The translations under genes and the position numbers were made by a program. Positions 61,701-64,000 of a stretch of DNA of 64,000 bases are shown here, in pieces. A model generated the notes under the pieces. That model saw nothing but the letters and a program-made list of their open reading frames with translations, was not told the DNA's origin and did no database searches. The DNA is from Sporobolomyces roseus (taxonomy: Eukaryota; Basidiomycota; Microbotryomycetes; Sporidiobolales; Sporidiobolaceae). The DNA lies in the NCBI GenBank assembly GCA_016617785.1, contig JADILM010000002.1, positions 744,001 to 808,000 on the forward strand. The letters are read 5' to 3'. Each line of letters starts with the position of its first letter. Positions within the stretch are counted from its first letter, which is position 1.

Positions 61701-63583
61701 GTCAACTTCGACCTGGTGACAAGTTGAGATTCGTCGAACCAACTCTCGCAAGTCTTCCCGGCCACCTCAAGAAACAAGAATCCTGGATCGCGAATCTGGC
61801 TTCTTCGCCCTGCTCCTTCCCGCTCGACGTTGAAAACGAAACGACTCAACCTCCTCGAACCGATGGAATACTCAAAGTCATCGAGACATCGGGAGACGAT
61901 CCCAAAATCTCGTTCAGACAAGCAGGAGACGGAGGAATCTTGGTCGAAGTCGGTGAGAGAGCACTGTCGTTTCGCACTCGACTAATCACCGAGCTGTACG
62001 AGCGCAAAATGCGAGAATTCAATCTGCCTTGTGAGCCTCATCGACGTCCGCCTCTCGTTCAGTTCAGCACTCACCCTTTCCCTGGATTCAGCTCTCACGT
62101 ACGGTCAAGGGGTAGCTTCATTGCTCGTACGTCATGGATTCTGTTCCAATGCTCCTCTCCTCGAACACAGTGCTGAGATACTTGAGCACGTCTAGCTTCG
62201 CTTCAATCCAACTCAACTCTCGCAGGACAAGCTACTCGCCCTCCTCATCTCGTCAACCGAAGGACTAGCGCATGCATCCACGACCACGGAGGTCCCATCT
62301 CGTCGCATCACTCTTCCCGTCGTCTTCGACGATTCGATCTCGGCAGAAGCGATCACACGGTATATGACCTCGACTCGCAAGAAGGCAGTGTACCTACCTT
62401 CGAATACCGAGTATCTAGCAAAAGCAGCAGGCGTCGATAGCGTTCAAGCAGTCGTCGATATGTTCTGCTCGTCTGAATGGTTCGTAACCTCGAGGTCGTT
62501 CTTCTGTGGTCTACCGATGATGGCTCCGGTACGTCCTTACCTCAGGACCTATCGCTATCTCGCCTCTCTACCTACAGTCGGCTGACTTTTGATTCAAAAT
62601 AGCTCGACAAGCGAGCTCTCATACCATCCCAAAAGTACAATCCAACACGTACATTTACAACTTGTGGAACGCTTGGTCTCGCAGGAGTGCAGTGCGCTAT
62701 CTACCCTATGGCCTCGCCTGGAGGCTATCAGATTTTGGGTCGAACACTTTCTCCTTGGTCTGCGCTGGGGAGGTTCGAGGGAGAAGGGAGTGAGAGATGC
62801 TTCTTGATGCGTTCATTCGATATTGTCAAGTGGGTTCCGATGGCAGAGGAAGAGTTCTCAAAGGTGAGCCCCGTCATTTCGTCAAATTCGAGACCTTTTC
62901 TAATGCCGCTCCTCCTCGCAGATTGAGAGGGACTTCATCGCCGGGGCCTACATGCCCAAGATTGAAGAATATTCGCTGTCCGCGAAGAGTATGGCAGAGC
63001 TTGAGGAGGCAACGAAAGAGGAAGTCTCGAAGCTTCAGGAAAAGTATAAGACGAATCTCGATGAGCTCTCCATCGAGTGAGCACCCGACTTCTATCCTCA
63101 CAGCTAGATTGAAGTTGATCAGTGTCAACATGATCCACAGGGAGAATGCTTTGTATGCGGAATGGCTCGAGGAGAAGGAAAGAGAAGAAGAAGCGAATTC
63201 GCGAGGAGGAGCTACGGGCGGTGAAGGTCAGTCACGCATGTTTTTTTGCTACCAGTCGACAAACACTGACAAGCCTTACAAACTCACCTAGCTGCCGGGA
63301 CGCCGCTGAAGTCTCCCGCGCTCGGAACCGTTCGAGCGATTGACGTCCAAATCGGAGACGTCTTGTCAGCAGAGACAGCGCCGGTCAAGGTATGTGTCTC
63401 GCTCTCATCACATAACGACTAGAACTCTCTCACTCTGCTTCGACGAGAGTGCAGATCGAAGCTATGAAGACAGAGATCTCGATTCGAGTCGGTCGCAGGC
63501 TTGTCGGAAAGAAGGTTATTGGCATTGCGGCGAAAGTTGGCGACGTTATCAAAGCTGGCTCTCCTCTCTTGTATTGCGAGTGA
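58721..63583 (+). CDS. lamA: urea carboxylase-like protein: biotin carboxylase + PxpC/PxpB domains + biotin carrier
   Basis: Start ATG 58721 ([18 protein letters not shown]). About fifteen introns. Domain order: biotin carboxylase at residues 1 to about 450 ([72 protein letters not shown]); an AHS2/PxpC-like domain ([66 protein letters not shown]); an AHS1/PxpB-like domain ([55 protein letters not shown], then [11 protein letters not shown]); and a C-terminal biotinyl domain with KIEAMKTEI (the Lys that carries biotin) ending SPLLYCE-TGA at 63581-63583. There is no N-terminal allophanate hydrolase, unlike DUR1,2. It could act on urea, or with LamB on 2-pyrrolidinone/5-oxoproline; the neighbour favours the second. 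Length about 1,230 residues. Confidence 0.9.
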
Positions 63584-63866
63584 TTGTTGTAGTGTATCAT
63601 AAGTAACACGGTCTCTGAGTATCGCAAGAAAAGGCATCTCGTTTGGACCGCATTCGAGATTGGGCTTCGAGACAGCGAGACATCAAGTTTGCGCTACTTC
63701 AGCTTGCCCCTATGTCTCTCGTCCTAGATTTGTTGGCGAGGTGGAGGAGACGAAGCAAGAGGACAGACTTTTGCGAAAGATCTAAACAACTTGCGAAAAG
63801 TTGAGCGAAGAGGTCAACTTCCGACCAATCACTCCACAACTACGAATCACTACACAGAACAGTTAG

Positions 63867-64000
63867 ATGGCACCTAGATCACCTTCACCTCCACCTCGTC
63901 GCCGCGAACAAGGCCGCTCACCTCCTAGAAGGAACCGCTCTCGATCTCGCTCCCCTCCACCTCGCTCGAACAGAGACGACGACAGACACAGTGATAGGAG
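63867..64000 (+). CDS. RS-rich protein, N-terminal part only
   Basis: ATG 63867 opens MAPRSPSPPPRREQGRSPP, then more Arg/Ser dipeptides and RDDDRHSD, running off the window. It resembles the RS-rich heads of splicing proteins (for example the tri-snRNP 27K type or an SR factor). Too short to name further. The 283-bp gap upstream (63584-63866) holds the carboxylase 3' UTR and this promoter. Confidence 0.6.
   Translation, partial: MAPRSPSPPPRRREQGRSPPRRNRSRSRSPPPRSNRDDDRHSDR

Noticed and set aside
57332..63583. The right-hand pair as a classical urea amidolyase locus
   Set aside because: There is no allophanate hydrolase domain, and the divergent neighbour is a LamB/YcsF protein, which fits lactam or 5-oxoproline use better.

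Overview
The window is nuclear DNA from a fungus, most likely a yeast-like or otherwise compact basidiomycete. Nearly every gene is cut by many short GT..AG introns of about 50-100 nt, with CTGAC/CTGAT-like branch sites. Intergenic gaps are short, UTRs are C/T-rich, and the proteins belong to ordinary fungal families. I found no rRNA, tRNA, transposon, CRISPR array or prophage. Several starts and all exon joins were worked out by hand from splice signals and reading frame, so coordinates run from start codon to stop codon across introns.

Layout, left to right. 1-3065: two tandem copies of a multi-pass membrane protein, the first cut by the window edge. 3301-6929 (-): proteasome subunit RPN1. 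7323-8897 (-): thioredoxin reductase, with an optional mitochondrial presequence. 9250-11956 (+): dihydroxyacid dehydratase ILV3. 12236-14633 (-): a mitochondrial DEAD-box helicase. 14855-17526 (-): an Fn3-like, coiled-coil, disordered protein. 17655-21845 (+): the spliceosomal DEAH ATPase PRP2/DHX16. 21943-26430 (-): an aromatic-acid-exporter-like membrane protein. 26751-29621 (-): GRC3/NOL9 polynucleotide kinase, divergent from SHMT at 29724-32074 (+). 32403-33414 (-): a GPI-anchored secreted protein. 33929-34555 (-): a tiny Cys/His protein with micro-exons. 34945-36122 (-): CFD1/NUBP2, divergent from the proteasome chaperone UMP1 at 36260-36915 (+). 37281-38066 (-): an oxidoreductase-like domain protein, divergent from COQ4 at 38203-39381 (+). 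39716-41103 (-): a secreted S1/P1 nuclease. 41632-41976 (-): a small hydrophilic protein. 42519-45947 (+): ARG5,6. 46386-49178 (-): an NDT80/PhoG transcription factor. 49737-51360 (-): a Q/P-rich protein. 52600-54364 (+): a C2H2 transcription factor. 55538-57095 (+): the carnitine/acylcarnitine carrier. 57332-58336 (-) and 58721-63583 (+): a divergent LamB/YcsF plus urea-carboxylase-like pair. 63867-64000 (+): the start of an RS-rich protein.

Most of the window is housekeeping. Mitochondrial metabolism is well represented: ILV3, ARG5,6, SHMT, COQ4, the carnitine carrier, a mitochondrial helicase and the thioredoxin reductase isoform. Two genes, RPN1 and UMP1, serve the proteasome.

The most system-like feature is the right-hand divergent pair. 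It resembles the Aspergillus nidulans lamA/lamB lactam-utilisation locus and is built from the same parts as bacterial 5-oxoprolinase (PxpA with PxpB/PxpC), here with a biotin carboxylase and a biotin carrier fused on. The second most interesting feature is a tandem splice acceptor that could switch thioredoxin reductase between mitochondrion and cytosol.
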